A stretch of 64,000 nucleotides of DNA from a candidate division WOR-3 bacterium (lineage in GTDB: Bacteria; Hydrothermota; Tepidihabitantia; SM23-42): contig JAOUFJ010000003.1 of the NCBI GenBank assembly GCA_029858255.1, forward strand, positions 1 to 64,000. Direction: 5' to 3'. The notes beneath the pieces were generated by a model. That model did no database searches, was not told the origin of the DNA, and saw nothing but the letters and a program-made list of their open reading frames with translations. The stretch's first letter is position 1. Each line of letters begins with the position of its first letter. Of the stretch, positions 36,081 to 44,782 are shown piece by piece. A program made the translations under genes and the position numbers.

Positions 36081-37348
36081 TGAAGAACCTTGCCGATAAA
36101 ATCGCCGCACACGGATTTGCCGATTTCAAGGTCATTGAAGTCAAATCGAACGAGAATCAGCTGTATCTACTTAAGGACCGGATCGAATCAAAACGCACCA
36201 TTGAAAGTCAATACTATGACATAACAGTCTACGCAGACCATAAAAGCAACGATGAAATGCTGCGCGGTGAATACAACTTCATTTACAAACCGAGCACCGA
36301 CCTGAAGTTCTACCTTGAACAAGCCAAGTTCGCATGTTCGCTGATAAAGAATCGATATTATGGCCTGGTAAGAACTGCGAATTTCTCAAAAGTAGAATTG
36401 TTGGATCCACGACTGGAAAACGCAGAAGCAATCGGTATCGACCTGACCGATACGATCTATCAAAGCGTGAGAGATGCCAATGTTCGTCTTTCGAGCGCCG
36501 AGATATACCTGAAACGGTCCGAGGTTACGCTGATGACTTCAACAGGGATCGAGCTCAGCAAGCTAAAAGATCTGATCGAAGTCGAAATTACGCTCATCGG
36601 CAAGAAAGGGAAAAAAGAGCAGGAGATGAATTTCCATCTCAAGCGGAGACGCATTGAAGATTTGAGGCTGCAGGACCGTATCGAAGAACATATGAGACAC
36701 ACGGTCAACATGTTAAACGTCAAGGTACCCAGTAGCGGCAAGGCGGATGTAGTATTCAACGCATCTGATGTCTATGGATTAATGTCCCCGATTATTTTTC
36801 ATAGTTCGGGCAAAGCCAAGGATCAAGGCATGAGCCGTTTCAGTCCTAACGATCGAATTGTCGGTCAATCTAAGAATGATTTCACCCTCAAAACAAGTGG
36901 TATCATACCGTTCGGGCTCTACAGCGATCCTTTCGACGATGATGGTATCCCCGGCCAGGAACATACTATAATCGATCACGGCATATTCAAGAAACATTGG
37001 ACAACAAAACGTTACGCGGACTACCTTGGCGTCGAACCGACCGGCGCCTTCAAAAATCTGATCATTGAACCCCCGCCCAATTCCGTTTTCGCCAACGACA
37101 ACTACTACGAAATCGTACAGTTCTCTGATTTGTCTCCGGATCCGATCACCGGCGATCTGGTTGCGGAAATCAGATTCGGTTACCGTGTGCAGAAAAACAA
37201 GAAAACACCGGTAAAAGGCGGTTCTGTCGGCTGCAATATCTTCGAGGCACTGCAGAATGCGTATTTTTCGAGCGATAATACCTTCGAGGGGCACTATCTG
37301 GGCCCCAAAACCGTCGTCTTGAAGGACCTGTCCATCAGCGGACAATAA
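36077..37348 (+). CDS. TldE/PmbA-type subunit (second locus)
   Basis: A 423-aa non-catalytic partner (no HExxxH) of the TldD encoded just upstream. Conserved stretches include YSDPFDDDGIPGQEHTIIDHG and VKGGSVGCNIFEALQNA. Its ATG overlaps the tldD stop (ATGA). The tandem arrangement implies an independent TldD2/TldE2 complex. A 152-nt gap follows, holding the promoter of the next gene. Confidence 0.87.
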   Translation: MMKNLADKIAAHGFADFKVIEVKSNENQLYLLKDRIESKRTIESQYYDITVYADHKSNDEMLRGEYNFIYKPSTDLKFYLEQAKFACSLIKNRYYGLVRTANFSKVELLDPRLENAEAIGIDLTDTIYQSVRDANVRLSSAEIYLKRSEVTLMTSTGIELSKLKDLIEVEITLIGKKGKKEQEMNFHLKRRRIEDLRLQDRIEEHMRHTVNMLNVKVPSSGKADVVFNASDVYGLMSPIIFHSSGKAKDQGMSRFSPNDRIVGQSKNDFTLKTSGIIPFGLYSDPFDDDGIPGQEHTIIDHGIFKKHWTTKRYADYLGVEPTGAFKNLIIEPPPNSVFANDNYYEIVQFSDLSPDPITGDLVAEIRFGYRVQKNKKTPVKGGSVGCNIFEALQNAYFSSDNTFEGHYLGPKTVVLKDLSISGQ

Positions 37349-37442
37349 CTGTATAAATTGATTTTCTCCCAATTCCTGCACCCTGAATGTACTATGAGTA
37401 TCTAAGACAAATCTATATTTGATTTGCTGGAAGCCACATATC

Positions 37443-37470
37443 TTGACATTATGCATCATATCAATATAAT
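37443..37470 (+). promoter_or_regulatory. Promoter of the second PorV-like gene
   Basis: A fully consensus TTGACA (37443-37448), 16-nt spacer, TATAAT (37465-37470). A leader of about 24 nt carries TTGGAGG before ATG 37501. Confidence 0.8.
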
Positions 37471-37500
37471 GATATGTTAAACAAAGTTTGGAGGTTTTGT

Positions 37501-38508
37501 ATGCGTAAGGTTTTTTTCATCTTTATTCTGTTCTCGGCACTGTTGGTTGGTGCCACTCGTCCCGGTGCGGTATTCTTGCTCATCTGGCCCGGAGCAAGAG
37601 CAACTGCATTGAGCGGCGCATTTTCAGCCGTAGCCGATGATGCTACTGCCTGTTACTATAACCAAGCAGGGCTCGCCTTCCTTGATGGCACAATAGTATC
37701 CCTGCAGCATGCACCCTGGCTACCTGGTCTTCAAGGTGACATGTACTACGAATATGCCGGTGTCACGAAATCCTATAATGTCGGCACGTTCGGTTTGAGC
37801 ATTGTATATCTTACGACGGGCCCAACAGAAGTACGCAATATCGAAGGTATATATCTTGGCACTTACACAACATTTGACATATCAGTTGGCTTGAACTACG
37901 GAGCAAAGATCAAAGAAAATCTGGGTATCGGGATAGGCTGGAAGTTCATATACTCATACCTCGTCCCCCCCTGGGTATGGGGTAGAATGCCCGAGTTGGG
38001 GATCAACAATGGCGGAATCGGCATAACCTACGCGTTCGATGTAGGCACTATCTACAAGCCCTTCTCTTTTCTCACCGTGGCGGGTGCATTGCAGAATATC
38101 GGTCCCGATATTAGCTACACAGAAAGCGGTGCCTCGGATCCGTTACCGTATACCTTGAGGCTTGGTCTTCGATTCCAGCCAATCAACAGCAAAATAATCC
38201 GTATTGCACTAACCACGGATATCACAAAGATCCTGGTCGGCATGTTCGCCGATGAAACACAGACTTTCTTTGAGAATTTGAGATACGAATTCAACGAAGC
38301 CTGGAAAGGCATCGGGCTGGAAATCGACTACTATAACTTCGTGAAACTGCGAGCAGGATATTTCATTGACGACGAAGGAGAGCGAGTCGGGTTCACCTAC
38401 GGTGGTGGCATAAAGGCCGGTGGTTTTTCGCTCGATGTCGGGGTTGACCAGGACATCTATGATTTTCCGACATCTAACCGCAAATTTTCGCTTTCCTACC
38501 AGTTTTAG
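37501..38508 (+). CDS. PorV/PorQ-like outer-membrane protein
   Basis: A 335-aa exported barrel. The signal peptide (RKVFFIFILFSALLVGATRP) leads into the family motif GARATALSGAFSAVADDATA then CYYNQAGLAFLDG, followed by many amphipathic strands and a terminal aromatic residue (SLSYQF), the usual BAM signal. Start 37501 is fixed by the ribosome site GGAGG; an in-frame codon at 37474 lies at the transcription start. Probably a surface-protein shuttle or channel. It is a distant paralogue of 33278-34126. Confidence 0.85.
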   Translation: MRKVFFIFILFSALLVGATRPGAVFLLIWPGARATALSGAFSAVADDATACYYNQAGLAFLDGTIVSLQHAPWLPGLQGDMYYEYAGVTKSYNVGTFGLSIVYLTTGPTEVRNIEGIYLGTYTTFDISVGLNYGAKIKENLGIGIGWKFIYSYLVPPWVWGRMPELGINNGGIGITYAFDVGTIYKPFSFLTVAGALQNIGPDISYTESGASDPLPYTLRLGLRFQPINSKIIRIALTTDITKILVGMFADETQTFFENLRYEFNEAWKGIGLEIDYYNFVKLRAGYFIDDEGERVGFTYGGGIKAGGFSLDVGVDQDIYDFPTSNRKFSLSYQF

Positions 38509-38583
38509 AGGCATCTTTTCTGAAAATACGGGAGCCATGACGTAGGAAGTGACATTACGGCGCGCCCTTATTTAGAAATCAAA

Positions 38584-38621
38584 AGCACGGCTATGTCTAA
38601 CCAGGACATAGCCGTTGTGCT
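38584..38621. other. Strong intergenic hairpin
   Basis: ACGGCTATGTC pairs perfectly with GACATAGCCGT across a 7-nt loop (TAACCAG), and AGC/GCT extend it with a bulge. There is no T-run, so it is not a classic intrinsic terminator on either strand. It ends about 18 nt before the epimerase start and could stabilise the 3' end of the upstream message or shape the downstream leader. Confidence 0.6.
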
Positions 38622-38639
38622 ATTCCAAGGGATGATCAA

Positions 38640-39614
38640 TTGGAGAATGAACGGATACTGGTGATCGGGGCAAGCGGTTTTGTTGGCAAGAACCTCGTAC
38701 CTGAACTTGCGGCGAGAAACCGCGTGACTATCCTCGTTCGACCGACCTCAAATATTGATTCATTCAAAAATAACACCAGGATTTGCATACGTTACGGGGA
38801 CCTGGAAACGGGTCGCGGAATAGTACAGGCGCTCCAGGACATTGACGTTGTGGTTCACTGCGCCGCCCGGACCATGGGACGGACCTACTGGGAATTCCAC
38901 AGAACAAATGTCGTCGGCACCGCGAACCTCTTACAAATAATGGAGGAGCGCAACGCAGCAAAATTACTGTACTTGAGCTCCCACGCAGCCTGTGGGCCAA
39001 GCGCTGGCAGCGCTCCAATGAACGAGCAGCAGGAACAAACGCCAATTTCATTCTATGGCCGCACGAAGAAGCTGGCTGAAGATATGATTCGGAACAGCAG
39101 TTTATCATATGTGATCGTTCGACCCGTTTCCGTATACGGTCCTCACGACAAGGAGATACTCACCTATATCAAACTGTTGAACAAGGGATTCTGTCCAGTC
39201 ATAGGGTACGGTCATAAGTACCTCAATCTTATCTTCGTCAAAGATCTGGTTACCCTTATCATCAAAATCATCGAGCGCGATTTGTTTGCAAACCGAACTT
39301 ATTTTGCAAATGATGGACGATGTTATTCACTATACTCGGTGCTGGCCTCAATCGCCAGCGCTCTGGGGAAAAAGAGCTTCCGAATACATATCCCCGAATC
39401 CTTCGCCATGTTTGTAGGATTGCTTAATGATGCTCTATTACCGCCACATAAGAAACTGGTGACCCGCGATAAGATAAGAGAACTCGCCTGCCAAGCCTGG
39501 GTGTGCAGCAATGTAAGGGTTACCAAGGAAGTAAACTTCCAACCCAGGTATTCATTCGAGCAGGGTATCGTCGAGACGATCGATTGGTACAAAAAACACG
39601 GTTATCTTTCCTGA
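38640..39614 (+). CDS. NAD-dependent epimerase/dehydratase (extended SDR)
   Basis: A 324-aa Rossmann enzyme: NAD-binding GASGFVGKN at about residues 8-16, VVHCAARTMG, YLSSHAACG, and the catalytic YGRTKKLAE (Tyr-x3-Lys). The C-terminal half resembles sugar-nucleotide or 3-beta-HSD-like SDRs; the exact substrate cannot be assigned. The start is a TTG with AAGGGA upstream. The NusG paralogue follows. Confidence 0.85.
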   Translation: MENERILVIGASGFVGKNLVPELAARNRVTILVRPTSNIDSFKNNTRICIRYGDLETGRGIVQALQDIDVVVHCAARTMGRTYWEFHRTNVVGTANLLQIMEERNAAKLLYLSSHAACGPSAGSAPMNEQQEQTPISFYGRTKKLAEDMIRNSSLSYVIVRPVSVYGPHDKEILTYIKLLNKGFCPVIGYGHKYLNLIFVKDLVTLIIKIIERDLFANRTYFANDGRCYSLYSVLASIASALGKKSFRIHIPESFAMFVGLLNDALLPPHKKLVTRDKIRELACQAWVCSNVRVTKEVNFQPRYSFEQGIVETIDWYKKHGYLS

Positions 39615-39633
39615 CAGAAAAACCAGGCCAGCC

Positions 39634-39661
39634 TTGACAAGTATCCCGACACAAATATAAT
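39634..39661 (+). promoter_or_regulatory. Promoter of the NusG paralogue (leaderless)
   Basis: TTGACA (39634-39639), 16-nt spacer, TATAAT (39656-39661), 5 nt to GTG 39667. Consensus in both hexamers. Confidence 0.75.
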
Positions 39662-39666
39662 AACAA

Positions 39667-40170
39667 GTGAATAATTCTATGAACTGGTATGCGGGATATA
39701 CAAAATGCAACCACGAGCGCATCGTCAAGAAAATACTTCAGGAAAAAGGTGTTAATACTTTTCTTCCCGAAATTATCGTTCCAGGACGTCGTAAGAATCG
39801 CCGGATTTTGGTCAAACGTCCATTATTCAGAAACTACCTTTTCATTCAAATAGATGCATTGCAGGAAAACTGGATCAAAGTATTTCGAACCCCCGGGCTT
39901 GCCCGGATATGCGGTAACGGCAGGCCCATGCCCATTCCCGATGAAGACATCGATTCCATAAAGATCTTTGTCAGAAGCGACCGGAATATCTTCCCGCTAC
40001 CTTATCTGCAAGTCGGTACGAGAGTCCAGGTCACTTCGGGTCCCCTATCCGGAGCGATTGGAATACTCGTTCGAGAAGATCATAGGAAGCGGAGGCTGTC
40101 GGTTTCGCTTGAATTGATGGGACAGTCAGTCGTCGTTTCGCTATTCGATGACGAAGTCAGACCTTTCTAA
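39667..40170 (+). CDS. NusG-family transcription elongation factor (specialised paralogue)
   Basis: A 167-aa protein with an NGN domain (WYAGYTKCNHERIVKKIL; RPLFRNYLFIQID) and a C-terminal KOW motif (GTRVQVTSGPLSGAIGILV). Divergence and solitary location point to a RfaH/UpxY/LoaP-type paralogue rather than housekeeping NusG, which normally sits with secE and rplK. Such factors act as antiterminators on polysaccharide or secondary-metabolite operons; no such operon is downstream, since trpS is convergent. The GTG at 39667 lies 5 nt after the -10; ATG 39679 would give a 12-nt shorter gene. Confidence 0.85.
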   Translation: MNNSMNWYAGYTKCNHERIVKKILQEKGVNTFLPEIIVPGRRKNRRILVKRPLFRNYLFIQIDALQENWIKVFRTPGLARICGNGRPMPIPDEDIDSIKIFVRSDRNIFPLPYLQVGTRVQVTSGPLSGAIGILVREDHRKRRLSVSLELMGQSVVVSLFDDEVRPF

Positions 40171-40235
40171 TCTGAACCCCAACTGTCAGAAATCAGAGAA
40201 ATAAACGGATCAGGTTGAACCGTATGTTGTATTAT

Positions 40236-41225
40236 CTAATGGTACAGCTTGATACCTAACTTCGTGTAGATTTCGTCCATTGTTTGAACTGCGATTTCCT
40301 TTGCTTTTTTTCTACCATTACGGAGCGTTTCCAAAACGTATTCACGGTTTTTACGTAACTGAAACTGCTTCTCCTGTATAGGTTCTAACTCCTTGTACAT
40401 ATTGTCCAAAAGGATTTTCTTACAATCGAGACAGCCAATGCCTGCTGCTCGGCATTCACGAGCGCAATAGTCGATATCTTCTTTCTTTGAGAAACCCTTG
40501 TGCATGGTGAAAATATTACACTCCTCCGGGTTACCCGGATCGGTGCGTCTCTTCCTTCTCACATCCGTCACCGCGGTCGACAATTTCTTCCACATCTCTT
40601 CTTTGGTGTCGTCGAGATATATACAATTATCGAGCGACTTGCTCATCTTGTTTACGCCGTCAAGACCAAGAATCCTTCGCACCTCATCCAGTTGCGCCTT
40701 TGGTTCGGGAAAAAGCTGGCCGAAAAGAGTGTTGAACCGTCTGACGATCTCGCGGGTCAATTCTAAATGCGGCAACTGGTCATCTCCAACCGGCACAACT
40801 TCGGCTTTGTACAACAGTATATCTGCTGCCATTAAGACCGGATAATCAAGTAAACCCATGTTCACGTAGTCTGGATTCTGCTGTCTCTTCTCCTTGAAGG
40901 TAGGGACCCTTAACAGCCAGGAAATTGGCGTTATTGTGTTCAGAATCCACGCCAATTCTGTATGCTCGGAGACGGTTGATTGAACCATCAGAACACTCAT
41001 CTCGGGATCAATACCCGCAGCCAGATAGTCTATCGCACAGTCAAGGATACTCTGCTCCATGCCCTTCGTGTCAAAATGCACGGTCATTGCGTGATAGTCA
41101 ACGATGCCGTAGATACAGAAATATTCCTTCTGCAGTGCGATCATGTTGCGCATCGCACCAACGTAGTTGCCAATATGCAACCGCCCTGATGGTTGGATAC
41201 CGCTGAAAACCCTCTTCTCTGTCAT
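40236..41225 (-). CDS. trpS: Tryptophanyl-tRNA synthetase with cysteine-rich insert
   Basis: A class I synthetase (329 aa) charging tRNA-Trp. It has the HIGH-type HIGN (GRLHIGNYVGA), VPVGDDQLPHLELTREI and the KMSKS loop (GVNKMSKSLDN). After KMSKS it carries C-x21-C-x6-C-x2-C, with an additional cysteine between the first two. This closely resembles the iron-sulfur-binding motif described for Thermotoga maritima TrpRS. A TTGACT-N16-TATCAT promoter ends 6 nt before ATG, so the message is nearly leaderless. Confidence 0.95.
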   Translation of the reverse strand: MTEKRVFSGIQPSGRLHIGNYVGAMRNMIALQKEYFCIYGIVDYHAMTVHFDTKGMEQSILDCAIDYLAAGIDPEMSVLMVQSTVSEHTELAWILNTITPISWLLRVPTFKEKRQQNPDYVNMGLLDYPVLMAADILLYKAEVVPVGDDQLPHLELTREIVRRFNTLFGQLFPEPKAQLDEVRRILGLDGVNKMSKSLDNCIYLDDTKEEMWKKLSTAVTDVRRKRRTDPGNPEECNIFTMHKGFSKKEDIDYCARECRAAGIGCLDCKKILLDNMYKELEPIQEKQFQLRKNREYVLETLRNGRKKAKEIAVQTMDEIYTKLGIKLYH

Positions 41226-41231
41226 GGTTCT

Positions 41232-41259
41232 ATGATATCCGAATAATAATTCAAGTCAA
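41232..41259 (-). promoter_or_regulatory. trpS promoter (near-leaderless)
   Basis: Minus-strand TTGACT (41259-41254), 16-nt spacer, TATCAT (41237-41232), then 6 nt to ATG 41225. No T-box elements are possible in so short a leader. Confidence 0.65.
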
Positions 41260-41288
41260 CCCTTCACTTGCCCGGTCAATTTCAACTA

Positions 41289-41316
41289 TTGACAATATTT
41301 CAATAGCGCATATAAT
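41289..41316 (+). promoter_or_regulatory. Promoter of the secreted FlgD-tail protein gene
   Basis: TTGACA (41289-41294), 16-nt spacer, TATAAT (41311-41316). A ~33-nt leader contains AAGGAGGTCC before ATG 41356. Confidence 0.78.
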
Positions 41317-41355
41317 TATTTGTGAGGTCGGAACTATTCAATAACAAGGAGGTCC

Positions 41356-42453
41356 ATGAGACGATTAAGCGTCTTGTTGTTTCTTTTATGCCTCTCTTCG
41401 GGGGCGTGGCAATCAAGCGAGGAATTCGCTCTCACGAAAATCAGTCAGATCAATGATCTGACAATAAGCGATAACGGGGAGACCTGGGTACTCTCCCCAT
41501 CTATAATCTCAAAGATCGACGAAAACAACGGCGATCTACTAATACCCATACAAATCCAGAATGCCCGCGCGCTCGCTGTGCTTGGCCAGGGTATTTACTA
41601 CGTAGACAACAATAATAGACTCGTCATGCAATCATCCGACGACCGAGACAATTCAGTGACGACCGAGTTGAACTTCATAAACCCTACGCAGATGACCGCA
41701 CTATCAGTATCTGGAAGTCCGGGGCTGATCGTGCTTGAACCAACCAGGATTGTTTTCGCCACTCCATTTGAAACCATGAGTACGCTGAGCACTAATGCGG
41801 AACGCTTCTCGGTAATACCGCTCGCCGATTACTCGAATCGACGCACACCTTTTTTCACATTGTCCGGTAACAGGATCTACACCTGGTCGGGCGGTAGATT
41901 CCAGAATGCGGAAAATTACACCGGCCGGCTTCTTTACAGCGCATCAAACAAAATACTTGACTTCTGTGCTGATAAAAGAGGCAATCTGTACGTGCTGTTT
42001 ACTGACTCGATTGCTGTCCTGGACATCAGCGGCCAACATAAGGGTAAAATCGGTATTGGCACCATATCTCGTGGATCGAGGATCCTATCGAATCCAGTAA
42101 ATAACAATCTGGTTATATTTGATCGTTCAACAAAAAGTGTACAAATCATTTCGGAATCCGGACATGTAAACGAAGAACTCATCGTGTTGGAAAAGAACCG
42201 GCCCAATCCAGTAGACAATTACACAGAGATCTCCTTTACCTTAAGTGAACCACTCTATCTCACGATAACTATATACAATTTGATCGGCGAACCGGTCAAA
42301 CTAATTGCCAAGGACCGTTTTCTGCAAGGCACACACCATGTAACATGGAAGGCAAATGACGAAAAGGGAAATCTGGTACCCAATGGCGTCTATTTCTATC
42401 GGCTTGAGTCCAGCCGGGGTGTAGCCATAAGGCAACTGATTGTGCTCAGATAA
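41356..42453 (+). CDS. Secreted beta-rich protein with FlgD-like C-terminal tail
   Basis: A 365-aa exported protein. The signal peptide RRLSVLLFLLCLSSGAW is followed by ~250 residues of short beta repeats of propeller style (ADKRGNLYVLFTDSIAVLDI). It ends in a FlgD-like Ig module (EKNRPNPVDNYTEISFTLSE ... VPNGVYFYRLES) resembling type IX sorting domains. No enzyme motif was seen. It has its own promoter and a strong ribosome site. The TtcA-like gene begins inside its last codons. Confidence 0.75.
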   Translation: MRRLSVLLFLLCLSSGAWQSSEEFALTKISQINDLTISDNGETWVLSPSIISKIDENNGDLLIPIQIQNARALAVLGQGIYYVDNNNRLVMQSSDDRDNSVTTELNFINPTQMTALSVSGSPGLIVLEPTRIVFATPFETMSTLSTNAERFSVIPLADYSNRRTPFFTLSGNRIYTWSGGRFQNAENYTGRLLYSASNKILDFCADKRGNLYVLFTDSIAVLDISGQHKGKIGIGTISRGSRILSNPVNNNLVIFDRSTKSVQIISESGHVNEELIVLEKNRPNPVDNYTEISFTLSEPLYLTITIYNLIGEPVKLIAKDRFLQGTHHVTWKANDEKGNLVPNGVYFYRLESSRGVAIRQLIVLR

Positions 42454-43186
42454 ACCTCGCCCGCAAAACCCGATTTCAAAGGCGGCAATAAAATCAGGAC
42501 TCTCTTCAGTTAAATACACGTTAGGACATCACTCTTTGCTTGAAAAACACGCGAGCGTCCTGGTCGGCGTTTCAGGTGGAATTGACAGCATGGTGCTTTT
42601 GTTTCTGCTCCTGAAATACAATGAAAAATACGCACAAAAATGGAGCATCAAAGCCGCCCACATCAACGAAGGATTTCCTGACTGGGATCCAGATCTTCTC
42701 GAAGAATACCTCTTGGCCCAAAACGTTCAGTTTGTCATTGCCGGTGGCAAAATTAATGACAGAATTAGGAAGGTTGAGGATAAGTGTTTCTTCTGTTCCC
42801 GTGCAAGGCGTAAGAAGCTCATGGAGATCGCCGAAGGATTCGATATTTTCAACATCGCGCTGGCACATCATCAGGAAGATGTTGTCGAAACGTTGCTCCT
42901 CAACATGCTTTTCACAGGCCGGATGGGCACTCTTTTACCCATGCAACCAATCGTCCGCGGTCGCTTCACCGTTGTGCGCCCGCTGTATTATATGGATAAG
43001 AAAATCATTGTAGAAATCGCTCAGGCCATGGGTTTGAAGAGTTTTGGCAATCCGTGTCCTTATTATGCAGATTCAAGGCGTGAAATGATACGTCAGTTGC
43101 TGAACCAAATCGAAAAGAAAAACCCCGACATCTACACCAATATTTTCCACAGTATTTTTGACATAAACAAGCCGTACATGCCGTAA
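42440..43186 (+). CDS. TtcA-like tRNA thiolation ATP pyrophosphatase
   Basis: A 248-aa PP-loop protein: VGVSGGIDSMVLL binds ATP, CFFC and a later Cys (NPCPYYADSRREM) match the cluster ligands of TtcA, and ALAHHQEDVVETLLLNMLF is the family's downstream motif. It probably makes 2-thiocytidine at position 32 of tRNA. It lacks the terminal zinc fingers of TtuA. The only initiation codon that keeps the full N-terminal helix is TTG 42440, with AAGG 8 nt upstream, overlapping the preceding gene by 14 nt. Confidence 0.8.
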   Translation: MCSDKPRPQNPISKAAIKSGLSSVKYTLGHHSLLEKHASVLVGVSGGIDSMVLLFLLLKYNEKYAQKWSIKAAHINEGFPDWDPDLLEEYLLAQNVQFVIAGGKINDRIRKVEDKCFFCSRARRKKLMEIAEGFDIFNIALAHHQEDVVETLLLNMLFTGRMGTLLPMQPIVRGRFTVVRPLYYMDKKIIVEIAQAMGLKSFGNPCPYYADSRREMIRQLLNQIEKKNPDIYTNIFHSIFDINKPYMP

Positions 43187-43270
43187 TCCGAATAGACAAT
43201 CGACGGGTTAGACCCTGACCCACAATTGCGTGCCCCTTTGACAGGAAACATTATAGCCATATCGGGCATG

Positions 43271-43810
43271 TCACTGTAGCGTAAAACTGCACAACTGATC
43301 ATATACCGGTCCCTCGGGCTTCAGCGTGGATTTGAAGAGAACGACAGCGGCAACTTCGAAGGACTCCGTGTAGATATTCTTGGCAACAATATCATCCACT
43401 TTGCAGTTTTTCTTTATCCGTCCAATAGTCAGATGCGCGTGGAATCTCTTTTCCTCCTTGAATCCGAATTGCGCGAGTTCCTTTTCCAGCGCATCAGCAA
43501 TCGCACAGAGCTCGTTGCCGCCCTGCGTCACGCCGACCCATAGCACCCGGGGATTTCTCGGATGCGGAAAACATCCCAGTCCTTCTAATTTGACTTTGAA
43601 AGAACTATGTTCACGGCAAATCGTCTCAATCACCGGTGTAATATCCGTCTTTTTCTTTTCATCTATTTCCCCAAGGAATTTGAGTGTTATGTGCAGGTTT
43701 TCAAATTTAACCCATTTGATCGGCAATTCGCTCTTCGCCTCGGTCAGGATAAAATCATCAATGATCTTCCTCTCTTGCTGCGGTACTTCGACCGCCAGGA
43801 ATGTCCTCAT
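43271..43810 (-). CDS. thpR: RNA 2',3'-cyclic phosphodiesterase ThpR
   Basis: A 179-aa 2H phosphoesterase with both HxT motifs, HITLKFLG near residue 45 and HLTIGRIK near 126, plus RTFLAVEVPQ at the N-terminus. The family opens 2',3'-cyclic phosphates on RNA ends; the ligase activity seen in vitro is weak. GGAAGGCGG precedes ATG. It is convergent with the TtcA-like gene across 84 nt. Confidence 0.9.
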   Translation of the reverse strand: MRTFLAVEVPQQERKIIDDFILTEAKSELPIKWVKFENLHITLKFLGEIDEKKKTDITPVIETICREHSSFKVKLEGLGCFPHPRNPRVLWVGVTQGGNELCAIADALEKELAQFGFKEEKRFHAHLTIGRIKKNCKVDDIVAKNIYTESFEVAAVVLFKSTLKPEGPVYDQLCSFTLQ

Positions 43811-43945
43811 GTTACCGCCTTCCTGCTATGTTTATTTCTTCTCGTACATCCGCATCGATCCCTACATTTTCCCGGCCACGTCCGGTCAATCCGGCAATTA
43901 ACGGAATGACGGATTGAGGGTTTTTCATATGCCAATAAAAATCAT

Positions 43946-44725
43946 TCATAGAGTGACATCAATACCAATGGGACAATGGTCTGAACCCATCACGTCCTTC
44001 AAAATAAAGGCAGCATCCAGACGGCCGCGCAGATTTTCTGTTATGAAAAAATAATCGATCCGCCATCCGATATTCCGCTCACGTGCGCGTGTCTTGAGGT
44101 CCCACCAGGTATATTGCCCAGCTTGTCTGTTGAAAACACGGAAAGTATCAATCAAGCCGCAACCAATAAATTTGTCGATCCAGGCACGTTCCTCGGGCAA
44201 GAACCCGGAAACCTTGGAGTTCGCTTTCGGCCTGGCTAGATCGATTTCGCGATGAGCGGTGTTGACATCGCCGCATATTATCAGCCGCTTGCCCGTGCGC
44301 TGTAAAGACGTGATGAGAGCAAGAAATGCATCGTAGAAAGACATCTTGTATTTGAGTCTATCCCTTGATATTTTACCATTGGGAAAGTAGATGTTGAACA
44401 AGACGAATTTTCCGTAATCGACGGTTAATACCCGGCCCTCAACATCAAACTTTTTGATGCCAAAACCCCGTTCGACGCTTTCCGGTTTCAGCTTACTGAA
44501 TACACCTACCCCGCTGTAGCCTTTCTTCTCGGCCGAAGCATAGTAGACATGATATCCGGGAATGTCTCTTAACTCATCAGGGAGCTGTTCAACAGATGCC
44601 TTCGTCTCCTGAACACAGAGAATGTTTGGCTGTTCGTCACCTAGCCAGCCCAAAAAACCCTTCCTGTACACCGCCCTCAGACCATTGACATTCCAGGAAA
44701 CCATCCTTACCTTACCACCCTTCAT
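43946..44725 (-). CDS. xth: Exodeoxyribonuclease III
   Basis: An AP endonuclease/3' exonuclease of 259 aa in the EEP fold: [19 protein letters not shown] (Glu metal ligand), [28 protein letters not shown] (Asp, Asn) and the C-terminal [10 protein letters not shown] (Asp-His). ATG 44725 has GGAG 8 nt upstream; ATG 44704 is an alternative. It repairs abasic sites in DNA. Confidence 0.94.
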   Translation of the reverse strand: MKGGKVRMVSWNVNGLRAVYRKGFLGWLGDEQPNILCVQETKASVEQLPDELRDIPGYHVYYASAEKKGYSGVGVFSKLKPESVERGFGIKKFDVEGRVLTVDYGKFVLFNIYFPNGKISRDRLKYKMSFYDAFLALITSLQRTGKRLIICGDVNTAHREIDLARPKANSKVSGFLPEERAWIDKFIGCGLIDTFRVFNRQAGQYTWWDLKTRARERNIGWRIDYFFITENLRGRLDAAFILKDVMGSDHCPIGIDVTL

Positions 44726-44782
44726 ACCCGGTCTCCATCGATCAGATATATTTACTGTCGTTCTATGGTATTGATCAACTCT

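Noticed and set aside
36779-37459. 226-codon frame opposite the second tldE
   Set aside because: Shadow of a clearly coding TldE gene; composition is typical of antisense frames and it has no start signals.
39667-40170. Housekeeping NusG
   Set aside because: Location away from secE and rplK and the diverged sequence favour a specialised paralogue, although this cannot be excluded from the window alone.
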